Shown: one piece after another, positions 37,501 to 45,647 of the stretch | Numbering within the stretch: the first letter of the stretch is position 1 | Layout of the letters: each line of letters starts with the position of its first letter | Source: Oscillatoria acuminata PCC 6304 | GTDB taxonomy: Bacteria; Cyanobacteriota; Cyanobacteriia; Cyanobacteriales; Laspinemataceae | Direction: 5' to 3' | Assembly (NCBI RefSeq): GCF_000317105.1 | Contig: NC_019693.1 | Location: 1,984,001 to 2,048,000 of the forward strand | DNA: 64,000 nt | The notes under the pieces: generated by a model | The model's input: only the letters and a program-made list of their open reading frames with translations | What the model was told of the DNA's origin: nothing | Databases searched by the model: none | Position numbers and translations under genes: made by a program

Positions 37501-39698
37501 TCCGTTCTCAGGGACAGGATTACTTTAACAAAGGGAATATCCAGGCAAATTTGTAAAAAGCGATAGAATTCGTGCCGACTTTCCTGAGTTTTATGAACAA
37601 AGAAAAACTCTTCAAATTGGTCAAAAACAATCACCGTCAACAGATTGCGATTGACGTTAGACCGCAGCATGGATAAAGCCGCTTGAACCGGGGAAGGACG
37701 TGCCGAGTTCTGTCCGGTCAGGCTTTCACCGGGTTCTAGGTCCCCATCGAGTTCGGCCCACTCGGGATTGGGTTCTAGGGGAATTCCCAGGGTTTGGCTG
37801 ATGGTTTCATTCAGGCGTTTGGAGAGGGTGGCAATCCAATCGGTATAGGACCGCAGGACTACGGGTAAAGCAAGGCGATCTCCGATCGCCCGTCCCGCTA
37901 ATGCTGGAACAAATCCCGCATTCACCAAAGAGGATTTGCCAACCCCAGAGTCGCCATACAAAATCGTGAGTTTTTTATCGGCGCGAGTCATCCGTTCTAG
38001 CAAACATTCAATATGGCTTTGGCGGCCTGCCGCAGCGATTTCTTGGGGAAGTCCTAAAAATTCCGAATACTTTGGGGCCAGTCCACTTAAGGCACTCTGA
38101 TTTAAGGGTTGCGGATGATTCTTCGTTTGAGGTTGCAGTAATCCAGCCCCGACAAAAGCCCGAAACCCATAAAGGGTTTCAATCGAGCGTTGTTCTTGTT
38201 TGAGGCGAAAGGCTTCTACATACTCGCGATGCTCAAAATAGAGCGATCGCAGCAGCTTTAAAATGGAAATATAAAGTTGAGGATCCCGTTCAGGTTTACT
38301 GACTTGTTGAGCAAAATTGAGAATTTCGATCGCCGCTTGGGACTGTTGATACCAGGAGGGGGCCGAATCCTTTAACTTTCTGGGGGCCGAGGTTGCGTCC
38401 TCTGGACTCAACTCAGGAACCGTGGCCCGGGCTAATAAGTACAAATACAATCCCTGTTCTTGACGCTCGGTGACAGGGGCCAAAGCTAAAGCAGCGATCG
38501 CCTTTTGCGCGTACTCCTTCGACAGTGACCACTCGAACCGCGCCAGGGCCACTTCCGCCATAAATCCATAATCCCGGGCCAATTGCACCGGGTGGTTTTC
38601 ATGGAGATCCACCGTTTTTTCTACTTGAACCTGCAAGCGGTCCCAACGCTGTAACCTTGCTAGAACCTCTCCTAACAGGGGGCTAAGTTGCGCCACAACA
38701 TCTAATCGCCCCCCGGACTCAAACAGGGTCAAAGCGCGATCGAGATAGGATTCCGCTTCCATCAGGTGTTGCTGACTTTGAGATTGGTAGAGTTCAGCTT
38801 TGCGGCAATACAACAATCCTAAGTGAAACCACAACAGACCCAGGCGTTCGAGGTCCGGAGAGGAAACCATCAGGGGCGTGATTTCTGGGGCTGGTTGTGC
38901 CGGGTCCGTGAGGGGTGAACCCGAACCGATATGCTGCCATAACGTCAAACTTTCGTGATAATGAGCTTCCGCTGTGTCCAGGCGATCGCGGCAAAACTCA
39001 TCGCGACCCAGGACAAACTGAACGCTGGCACAGAGTTCTCGCCGCAAAGTCACCCCGCGATTGAAGCAATCCTTAATTGCGGACTCCAGTTCCTTGCGCC
39101 GGTTCGACTCCAGGGGACTGGGGATGCACCATTCATATCCGCCTTCTTTCGCCCCCCGCGCGAGGAGTTGCGGAATCAGACTCCCCGCCTCTTGGTGCAG
39201 CAAGTCCAGCAAGCTATCCGTTTCCATCTCAAATTTAATCGAAGTGGCCGCCCAACTTTTAAAATCCGGTGCAAATCGAATCAAACAAGCGAGTACCTCC
39301 TCCGTTACCCACCAAATCAGGGGAAAAGGAAAACTGTTGCGAAACTCATCCCGCACCTGATTCGCCGACACCAGCAACTGTTCCAAACCATTGGTGCAAT
39401 CCAACCCAAAAATCATCACCGCCAGGGGTTGTTTGTGATCCACAGAGTCCCTCACGGCGCTGTAAAGGGTGCTGACCGTTTTGGGGAGAACCATAGAATG
39501 TACAGAACGTCCTTCCTCTGAAATTTCTTGACAGAGAGATTCAAGACGTTGGAGCATACTCCGTTGCAATGTCCCATAATTGCACCGGACTAAAATTAAG
39601 GAAAAATTTCCTTGAGATAGAGCGATCGCACGGGCCAACGTTTGTAAGGAGCGATCGTTATAGAGGGAACATTCAATGGGTGGATCGAGCTGGGTCAT
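34515..39698 (-). CDS. nSTAND NTPase with 14 WD40 repeats (two propellers)
   Basis: A 1727-aa protein. Residues 1-170 form an alpha/beta domain without a P-loop that resembles a degenerate NTPase fold (FSLILVRCNYGTLQRSMLQR; PFPLIWWVTEEVLACLIRFA). A TPR-like helical region spans about 240-510. The STAND NTPase starts near residue 555 (SEFLGLPQEIAAAGRQ) with Walker A ILYGDSGVGKSSLVNAG near 585 and Walker B VIVFDQFEEFF near 695, then a winged-helix region. A transmembrane helix (GGFLGVLVGLLAVTSVFALA) lies near 975. Fourteen WD40 repeats (about 1065-1670) make two propellers, before a short C-terminal helix. STAND proteins act as switches that oligomerise on ligand binding; several are in conflict or cell-death systems. 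The co-directional P-loop ATPase upstream is a likely partner. The biological role is inference. Confidence 0.9.
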   Translation of the reverse strand: MTQLDPPIECSLYNDRSLQTLARAIALSQGNFSLILVRCNYGTLQRSMLQRLESLCQEISEEGRSVHSMVLPKTVSTLYSAVRDSVDHKQPLAVMIFGLDCTNGLEQLLVSANQVRDEFRNSFPFPLIWWVTEEVLACLIRFAPDFKSWAATSIKFEMETDSLLDLLHQEAGSLIPQLLARGAKEGGYEWCIPSPLESNRRKELESAIKDCFNRGVTLRRELCASVQFVLGRDEFCRDRLDTAEAHYHESLTLWQHIGSGSPLTDPAQPAPEITPLMVSSPDLERLGLLWFHLGLLYCRKAELYQSQSQQHLMEAESYLDRALTLFESGGRLDVVAQLSPLLGEVLARLQRWDRLQVQVEKTVDLHENHPVQLARDYGFMAEVALARFEWSLSKEYAQKAIAALALAPVTERQEQGLYLYLLARATVPELSPEDATSAPRKLKDSAPSWYQQSQAAIEILNFAQQVSKPERDPQLYISILKLLRSLYFEHREYVEAFRLKQEQRSIETLYGFRAFVGAGLLQPQTKNHPQPLNQSALSGLAPKYSEFLGLPQEIAAAGRQSHIECLLERMTRADKKLTILYGDSGVGKSSLVNAGFVPALAGRAIGDRLALPVVLRSYTDWIATLSKRLNETISQTLGIPLEPNPEWAELDGDLEPGESLTGQNSARPSPVQAALSMLRSNVNRNLLTVIVFDQFEEFFFVHKTQESRHEFYRFLQICLDIPFVKVILSLRTDFLHYLLDCERLCYLDAINNDILSKEIRYQLSDFSAAQAVEVIQRLTERSQFYLETELIEALVRDLANETGQVRPIELQLVGAQLQDDEEKITTLEQYQKLGDRPKEILIARSLVQVIRDCGPDNEKPAWEVLYRLTNQNNTRPLRTQEELAASGEVTPAQLDLILTILEGAGLVFIHREESGDRYQLVHDYLVHPVRQKYESAFGPEARLVKAEEAKKMTQAQLEKSNKKLKRIGGFLGVLVGLLAVTSVFALAQKEQASIGVENAQITAISASSEALYVSDREFDALVESLRAWRKLSIAKNPDSETKLRVAAALQQAVYGVRERNRLEEHGAEVWSVAFSPDGQLLASGSNDTQVLLWNRNGSLHKKLVDYSLDVTGVSHADEVTSVAFSPDGDFIASTSRDRTVKLWKRDGSLYKTLNGHTNSIYSASFSPDSQFLATASHDQTVKLWRVSDGSLVRTFNGHTDSVNWVMFSPDGQTLASASDDKTVKLWTLDGTVRKTLRVHTDWVTALAFSPDGRHLVSAGVDHMISVTNLEEDTTQTWKAHDDIVFSLSFSPDGRWFASAGDDNAIKIWKLDGTAIKTLKGHSGRVTSVNFSPDGMTLASASWDKTIRLWTLKDTFLKVLAGEVGHKGRVSSISLSPTGKQLASASWDKTVKIWSLEPGRTTEAVTTLQAPDGHGDRVFGVSFSPDGRAIASVSQDCTVKIWNASNGTLLKTLVDPNLTSDPSKHSDCPVESSHSDRIYSVSFSPDGQLIASGSRDKTVKIWRIDGTLLKVLEGHSERVNSVAFSPDGRLIASGSDDKMVKLWSKEGELLQTLSGRYPHQSYVTSVTFSPDGQRVASASWDNTVKIWNLDGTLEKTLLQGYSDSVESVRFSPDGRLLVSASWDGTVKLWSLKDGTLLKTLQGHTSGVLDVEFSPDGEIIASAGDDNTVILWNLDLDDLTRRACTWLHDYFKYSKNISEGDRALCEEAIKEQRFPKSSVPYLQRWSRSR

Positions 39699-40836
39699 AA
39701 CTTTCGTCGTTCTGCTCTATTCAAAAGCCAAATCAATACCATAGTGACCACCCCAAACTATCATTTACCTATTTTCCTGCTCCCCTGATTCATCGGTTGG
39801 GGTTGGACTGCTTATCTCCTCGTTATCTACTTTTTACCCTGAAGCAGTAACACTCCGTCCCAGATACCCTGATTTTATCCGGGGCAACTCAGCCTCCAGG
39901 ATCAGGTTCTCATTGTACCGATAAAAGAATGTCTCTTTTTTCGGAATTTAGGATTGATCTAGATCACATCCTCAACTAGCTTCCACTACAGGCGATCGGA
40001 CATAAACAGACCGGGAATTTTCTCGGGTTAGATAATAATCTCCCCATTTTGGCCTGGAGGAATGCCAGGGCGAGATCACTTAATCCTAATTTTGGTTTTT
40101 AATGATCATGCCGTTCCGATTGGTCTGCTCTTTCTATGATATAGTTCATCTAAATTATTTAGCTCAAGAGGGGAGGGAGTAACCCCTTGGGGGGATAGAC
40201 CCTACAGCAATGAGCGAATAGGAGTAGATTCGCTCGATTAGTTTTATTCCGGATAAAAAATTACTACAGCTTCTATCATTGGAACTACCCTTGATTGGTG
40301 TTTCCGTCCTAGGAAGGGTTACTGGAGTTAATGCTTTCCGGAAGATGAGTCATGGTTTTAACAGGACTCGGGTCTTAATCATAAACGTTTCTTGGCTTCT
40401 GTCAAATTCAAAAACTCGACTGAAACCCCAAGCCGCAAAAAATACCAGAAAAATATCAGAAATCGATTCCCTCTAGGTGGGATACCAGTCAATCTGATAA
40501 AATAGAGCGCTCAACAAATGGAAATAAAATTGGCTGGGGTTCATCCAGCTTTTTTAATTCAGTCTCCAGATGGGAGAGAGAGTGAAAAACTCACTCCTCT
40601 CTTGACAAATCTCGTTCCATCTGTATTCAAGGAAGGATAAATGACTGGCTTATGCTCCAGCTTTTCGTTGCGACGATATCGAAGCTCAAATTCTGGTAAA
40701 ATTCGCCCCATTTTCCTGGGCTCAACCAAGCTGTCCATTCGGTGTGGGATAGTACCCAAGCGAGAGACTTCCTCCTCAGCCATCACAGTGTTCAGGTGAA
40801 GATAAAAAATATCGGGATAAAGGGAGACACCCGGAT
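39699..40836. other. 1.1-kb intergenic region with an unassigned plus-strand terminator
   Basis: No convincing gene is visible between the ATPase and the STAND gene, although they share a strand. A hairpin with arms GAGCGAAT/ATTCGCTC is at 40212-40235. A clear Rho-independent terminator on the opposite (plus) strand is at 40533-40556. A 65-codon plus-strand frame (40279-40476) has no good ribosome binding site. A small RNA on the plus strand is the simplest explanation. Confidence 0.5.
40533..40556 (+). terminator. Rho-independent terminator of an unknown plus-strand transcript
   Basis: GCTGG (40533-40537), 7-nt loop, CCAGC (40545-40549), then seven T. It is oriented against the flanking genes, so it must serve a transcript starting within 39.8-40.5 kb. 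Confidence 0.6.
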
Positions 40837-42219
40837 TTAGGCGGGATATTCTGACATCCATTCCTTAAATTTAGGGGCTTCGGCTAAAGCGGGATTAATC
40901 CAATACCACCGTCCATCGCGATCGCGATACTCAAACAGAAACATACTTCTCAACAACAGTTGATAATCCTCATCCCCTTGGACGTGCTTCTGTTCCAACG
41001 CTTGAAATAACAACTCCCACTCATCATCGGTAATCGCCGCAATCAAATCATCCCGATATTCTTTAATCACATTTTCCAGACAGTGGCGGGAAAACGGCGG
41101 GTCTTGTAACTGAAGGCAGCTATAAAGCAATCCCAGTAAATTCCGAACATGACCCCCACTCACGCTGCACAAACGATTTAAGGTTTCCGAACAGTCAAAG
41201 ACTGAAGCAATCAGATCTTCTCGTTCCGATGCCGGAATGTGGGGAAATGCCCGGGCGAGGACCATATTTCTGAGCAACTTCATCCCCTCAGCATAGACAC
41301 TTCCATCCCGTTCCCGGACTGGAACCATCGGTAAAACCTTCGGTTTCACCCCAAATCGAGAACTCAAGCGACCCAAGTCATTGGAAAAAATTAAAGACAA
41401 GGGAATGGTATAAACCACATGACAATTCAGCTTTCGCAATTGCTCACCGCGATCGACGAATAGATATTCCGGTTGCGTTCGTCCCGAAGGTTTTCTAACA
41501 CTATCCACCCGGTCTAAATTATCCACGATCGCCACCAATCCTTTTTTGCCCCGCTGATTCAAAATCTCCGTCGCGGGATTCAGCAATTCACTATTAATTG
41601 CTTCCAAAATATTATTAGTGCGGGGTTCTAAATATTGACGCAACTGTTGCCGCAATCGTGGGCTATGTCGAGCTTTTGCCGTAATTGAACCAATCCCCCC
41701 GGGCAAAGAAAAACCCAGTTCTCCGTCACTGCTGGCACTAAACGTGCCAATCCCAGGAAGGGAGGCTTCCCCACTCAGTTCTATGGGAGTTTGCAACAGA
41801 TCCGCCGCGCCCTTAAGTAAATCCCGGAACCCCCGCTTGGGTTCGACGCAGAGGTTAATCTTCTCTAAACTTTCTGAAACTTGACGGGCAATACTCAAGA
41901 GAATTTCAGTGATATCTACGTCCGCCATATCCAAATCATGAGAAGACTCGAAATAGACCACATGGTATCCTTCGGCTTCCAAGTCTTTTTTAAGCCGGAA
42001 TAATTCAGTAGATTTCCCACAGCCAATATGTCCAGTAAAGAGCTGGCAGGTCGGTTCATCTCCAGAGAGCAAACTAATCGTTCTCCCCAGTTCTCGGATA
42101 ATATTACCCCCTCGAACGGAAGAAAAATCAATATAGTATTCTCGATCCTCCTCGTCTGCCATATCCAAGACTTTACTGGGATTACAAGCCTTATAAAATC
42201 TCGGTAAATCTAGTTTCAT
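40837..42219 (-). CDS. P-loop AAA-type ATPase, partner of the STAND/WD40 protein
   Basis: From the ATG at 42219 the protein has 460 aa and begins MKLDLPRFYKACNPSKVLDM, with GGGGAG about 10 nt before it; a start at 42282 would add 21 residues but lacks a Shine-Dalgarno. Walker A is FTGHIGCGKSTELFRLK near residue 62 and Walker B is LVAIVDNLDRVD near 245. An arginine-rich segment RHSPRLRQQLRQYLEPR precedes the latter. The C-terminal third looks like a winged-helix lid (DDEWELLFQALEQ). From memory, such ATPases lie next to the large TPR/STAND proteins in filamentous cyanobacteria, as here, which suggests a joint function. An ISL3 element is inserted 78 bp upstream and probably separates the gene from its native promoter. 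Confidence 0.85.
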   Translation of the reverse strand: MKLDLPRFYKACNPSKVLDMADEEDREYYIDFSSVRGGNIIRELGRTISLLSGDEPTCQLFTGHIGCGKSTELFRLKKDLEAEGYHVVYFESSHDLDMADVDITEILLSIARQVSESLEKINLCVEPKRGFRDLLKGAADLLQTPIELSGEASLPGIGTFSASSDGELGFSLPGGIGSITAKARHSPRLRQQLRQYLEPRTNNILEAINSELLNPATEILNQRGKKGLVAIVDNLDRVDSVRKPSGRTQPEYLFVDRGEQLRKLNCHVVYTIPLSLIFSNDLGRLSSRFGVKPKVLPMVPVRERDGSVYAEGMKLLRNMVLARAFPHIPASEREDLIASVFDCSETLNRLCSVSGGHVRNLLGLLYSCLQLQDPPFSRHCLENVIKEYRDDLIAAITDDEWELLFQALEQKHVQGDEDYQLLLRSMFLFEYRDRDGRWYWINPALAEAPKFKEWMSEYPA

Positions 42220-42297
42220 GCTAATTAACTCTCCCCAACTGTTGATCCCTTCTTCAAATATTTCTGTAGTATAGGTTCTCATTCCGTAACAATTTTC

Positions 42298-43794
42298 GGC
42301 TCTTCAGACTTTCTGGTGATAAGTTTTTCTAATCAATTCGGTACTTGTTCGCGGGCTTAAAACCTGAAAATCATATATATCAAGGCTTCCAACTTTAAAC
42401 TTGACCAAAAGGAGTCTCATAAATCACCCAAATACTAAAAAAATAATTAAATTTAGTTAGGAAGTCCAAAGTTTAGCCGTAAACTGATAAAAACAGGGCA
42501 AAAATTGCTCATTACCCTTTCTGTCTAAAAAATGAGGCACTCAGGTTTATGGAAAATTATCTGAATTTAATGCTGGGATTACCTGAAGTTACGGTTGCCA
42601 AAGTTTTGACCGAAGAAAATGAAGTTTACCTTAACATTAAATTGACCAATTTAGGGACAAATTGTCCAAAATGCCAGGGCTATACCACCGAAATCAATCA
42701 AAACCGTCCGATGATAGTACGAGACCTTTCCTGTTTTGATAAATTTACTTATTTGCTAGTGCCACGACGGCAATTTTATTGCCGTTGTTGTCAAAAATAT
42801 TTCACAGAAAACCTGTCATGGATAGACTGGAAAAGGCGACATACTTTGCGATATGAAATCAATATTTTTGAGCGCGTAGTTTCATCAAGCATAGCTCAAG
42901 TTGCCTCGACTGAAGGGCTGTCTTATGATGAAACTGAAGGGATATTTAATCAAATTGCTAAAAAGCAAGAAGATCAGCATTGGCTCGAAGCTACTCGGAT
43001 AAGTCTTGATGAAATTGCCATGCATAAAGGGCATCAAGATTATAAAGCAGTAATCTGCGACCTAGATAAAAAAAAGCTAATAGAAGTTGTTGATGGAAGG
43101 ACCCAAGATTGTTTGATAGAAAGGCTTTCTGAACTTCCGATTAAAGTAAAAAAAGCGGTAAAAGAAGTGAGTGTTGATATGTGGCATGGCTTTCCAAAAG
43201 TTATTAAAGAAATTTTTCCAAATGCTCAAATTGTGACTGACAGATTTCATGTAATGAAACTTCTGATTGAAGAATTGAAAAAAATTGCTAAATCTTCTGG
43301 TGTTAACGAAAAGAATAAACTTTCTCTTATTTTGAGAAACAAAATTGATTTAAAAGATTCTGAACGGGATGAATTAGAAAACCTGTTATCTAAATCTAAG
43401 CGTTTGAAGGCAGCTTACGAATATAAAGAGGAATTCCGAAACATTTATGAAACGAGTCAAAGTGTTTCAGAAGGCGAAAAGCGTTTTCAAGAATGGTTAA
43501 AGAAAGCTCGCCAAGTATATGGGAAAGTTATTAATACTATTTCCGAGCATTTATCAACGATTTGCAATTATTTTATTAGTCATGCTAGTAGTGGTGTTAT
43601 GGAGGGAATTAACAACAAAATAAAACTCGTAAAGCGACAAGGATATGGATTTAGAAATTTTGAAAACTTTCGGTTACGTCTTTTAGCAGCTTTTTCATCA
43701 TAGTCATTATTAAATTAAAGAGGGAGCCACTCAAAAATGTTTAAATATCCACCAGATGATTAGAAAAACTTATCACCAGAAAGTCTGAAGAGCC
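42298..43794 (+). mobile_element. Intact ISL3 family insertion sequence (1497 bp)
   Basis: The element is bounded by perfect 38-bp terminal inverted repeats (42298-42335 and 43757-43794; outer end GGCTCTTCAGACTTTCTGG). The 8 bp on each side are identical, CAATTTTC at 42290-42297 and 43795-43802, the target site duplication expected for ISL3. It carries one full-length transposase gene. Intact ends, duplication and frame point to a recent insertion. Confidence 0.97.
42549..43703 (+). CDS. ISL3 family transposase
   Basis: A 384-aa DDE transposase, full length for ISL3. The N-terminal zinc-binding region contains CPKCQGYTTEIN (near residue 39) and FYCRCCQKYF (near 77). A helix-turn-helix region follows (VASTEGLSYDETEGIFNQI). 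The catalytic core begins ISLDEIAMHKGHQDYKAVIC near residue 155 with the first Asp, and continues VSVDMWHGFPKVIKEIFPNA near 217 with the second Asp; a Glu in the C-terminal SSGVMEGINNKIK segment near 355 would be the third. It uses AT-rich codons unlike its neighbours, as expected for a mobile gene. It lies wholly within the element at 42298-43794. Confidence 0.96.
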   Translation: MENYLNLMLGLPEVTVAKVLTEENEVYLNIKLTNLGTNCPKCQGYTTEINQNRPMIVRDLSCFDKFTYLLVPRRQFYCRCCQKYFTENLSWIDWKRRHTLRYEINIFERVVSSSIAQVASTEGLSYDETEGIFNQIAKKQEDQHWLEATRISLDEIAMHKGHQDYKAVICDLDKKKLIEVVDGRTQDCLIERLSELPIKVKKAVKEVSVDMWHGFPKVIKEIFPNAQIVTDRFHVMKLLIEELKKIAKSSGVNEKNKLSLILRNKIDLKDSERDELENLLSKSKRLKAAYEYKEEFRNIYETSQSVSEGEKRFQEWLKKARQVYGKVINTISEHLSTICNYFISHASSGVMEGINNKIKLVKRQGYGFRNFENFRLRLLAAFSS

Positions 43795-43802
43795 CAATTT
43801 TC

Positions 43803-44119
43803 ATGACTTAGGGTGACTTATGATGATTAACCTAGAATTGTCCGAGTGATCTTTACTTACCATCCACCGACTCAAGAGAGAAAGGAGGGGGGAAAAGCGG
43901 GTTAATAGATTAAGAATGGAGTGTTCGAGACCCCCGCCTGTAGAATTTTTGCAGGATTGCAGCCCTTTTGTTTAGGGGCGATCGCCTGCAAAGGTTGAGA
44001 AGTTAGGAGTCTATCACACCCCGACAAGGGTCCCAACTTGAGGACGCCGGCAGTGGCATTCCAGAACATTGCCCCTATAACAGAGGACTTACAGGGTTGA
44101 GTCGGAGGTAACCTGATAG
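43803..44119. other. Intergenic region right of the IS element
   Basis: Before the insertion this was continuous with the upstream region of the ATPase gene, so it probably contains that gene's original minus-strand promoter. No gene or RNA is visible. Confidence 0.5.
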
Positions 44120-44356
44120 GTGGGGGCAGTCTATGAATTGTCCCGACTCTCTACCCTACTGGGTCATAGAAGTGATGAGTTACTCTGGCAACTCCTACGC
44201 CGTTGGAAGAAGCAGGGGAGTGAAGTTTCCGCCCTTAAATCCCAATTGAATCCCAGCAGAGGCGGTGAATGGGGGAGGGGACAGATGCAACCTTGCATAA
44301 CCTCGATTAAAAACCCGAATCGGGAGGTTAAAATAAGTGAACAAAAACAGGGATGA
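44120..44356 (+). CDS. Possible small protein, 78 aa, GTG start
   Basis: A frame of 78 codons starting GTG. GGAGGT lies 10 nt before it. The first 45 residues (YELSRLSTLLGHRSDELLWQ, then LLRRWKKQGSEVSALKSQL) are amphipathic and coiled-coil-like; the rest is low-complexity. I recognise no family. It lies upstream of ftsQ on the same strand, 200 bp away. The strong Shine-Dalgarno is the main support. Confidence 0.35.
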   Translation: MGAVYELSRLSTLLGHRSDELLWQLLRRWKKQGSEVSALKSQLNPSRGGEWGRGQMQPCITSIKNPNREVKISEQKQG

Positions 44357-44561
44357 GCAACCCTCGCCATACCGAAACCTCCTAAGTTTTAGAGTTTTCG
44401 GGGGAATCTGAAGTCTGGATTTCATCACCAACGTATTCCCCAGTGGGTTTACAGGGTAGGAATCGTGAGGGTTTTCGGTGCAAAATAGTCAAGGTTATTC
44501 CTTGACAAAATGGAAAGTTTGGGTGTATCTAGTTGTGTCCCAGTTAGCTTAAACGGTGAGG

Positions 44562-45458
44562 ATGGATACCATCGGAACGGTCTCTCAGTCCGAGTTAGCG
44601 CGCCGCCGTCGTCAACTGAGGCGATCGCGGCGTCAGAAAGTTTTCCAAGCCGGTTGGCAACTGTTAGCGGTCAGTTCCCTGGCCGGATTTTTATTATGGA
44701 CAACCACCTCACCGGCTTTAGTGATTGAGACCCCTGAACAAGTCGAAATCGACGGGAATGAATTTTTATCCGACCGGGCGATTCGCTCCCTGTTGCCGCT
44801 TTCGTACCCCCAATCTATGCTGCACGTTCGACCGCAAGAACTTGCCCAAGAGTTGGAATCCCAAGGTCCGATCGCCAAAGCAACCGTTTCCCGGGAACTT
44901 TTTCCCCCGGGACTCAAGGTGACGGTCCACGAACGCTATCCTGTGGCAATCGCCAATGAGGGAAGTGCGATCGCCCCAGAGGTCCCCGTAGATACTCCCC
45001 CCGGACTCAACTCCAATCCAGCCGTAGGGTCCCCCGGGGTGCAATCAGTGGGTTTGCTCGATGAACGGGGAATGTGGATGCCCTTGGAAAGCTACACCGC
45101 CCTAGACCCCACCGCTCAACTGCCCCAACTCCGGGCGATCGGCCCCCTGGAGCAATACCGTTCCTCGTGGAAATCTGTCTATCAAGCCATTCGTCGCAGT
45201 CCCATCAAAATTTATGAAATCAATTGGCAGGACCCGGCGAATTTGATTTTAAAAACCGAACTGGGAGTCGTTCATTGTGGCCCTTACAGCCCTCGATTTG
45301 GGGAACAAGTGACCCGGTTGGGTCAGATGGGAGATTTACCCAATCAGATTGATTTAGCCCAAATTGCTTATATTGACCTGACCAATCCCGATCGCCCCTC
45401 CCTTCAACGCATAGGTGTAACTGCCCCGCAAACCGTTCCAACCCCTGAAATTCCTTGA
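44562..45458 (+). CDS. ftsQ: Cell division protein FtsQ/DivIB
   Basis: A 298-aa bitopic membrane protein of the divisome. A basic cytoplasmic N-terminus (ELARRRRQLRRSRRQKV) precedes one transmembrane helix (about residues 36-55, LLAVSSLAGFLLWTTTSPAL). The POTRA domain follows with VEIDGNEFLSDRAIRSLLP near residue 63 and the FtsQ domain with VTVHERYPVAIAN near 123. A GTG two codons upstream (44556) is an alternative start. The ftsZ gene is 189 bp downstream on the same strand, the usual order ftsQ-ftsZ in cyanobacteria. The 40-residue Pro-rich insert near 140-165 is common in cyanobacterial FtsQ. Confidence 0.92.
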   Translation: MDTIGTVSQSELARRRRQLRRSRRQKVFQAGWQLLAVSSLAGFLLWTTTSPALVIETPEQVEIDGNEFLSDRAIRSLLPLSYPQSMLHVRPQELAQELESQGPIAKATVSRELFPPGLKVTVHERYPVAIANEGSAIAPEVPVDTPPGLNSNPAVGSPGVQSVGLLDERGMWMPLESYTALDPTAQLPQLRAIGPLEQYRSSWKSVYQAIRRSPIKIYEINWQDPANLILKTELGVVHCGPYSPRFGEQVTRLGQMGDLPNQIDLAQIAYIDLTNPDRPSLQRIGVTAPQTVPTPEIP

Positions 45459-45647
45459 AAAAACCTCAACTTCAAACTATAACCAGTCAGGTTCAAGTTT
45501 GGGTTCACCCTGGAGTCAGTATGATTACCCTTGACAGATTGGCAAAACTAATCAGTGCTAAAGTTGGTAATCTTGGGCAACATAGCCTATAGTTGACTTT
45601 GATCTGCCCTTATTTCAGAAGTTGTATCTCTACCGTTCCCAATACCA

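Noticed and set aside
38955-39521. 188-codon plus-strand frame opposite the STAND gene
   Set aside because: It lies fully antisense to a confidently assigned coding domain and has shadow composition.
40559-40861. 100-codon minus-strand frame overlapping the end of the ATPase gene
   Set aside because: It has an AAGGA near its ATG, but composition is not protein-like, it contains the complement of a terminator region near its end, and no family is recognised.
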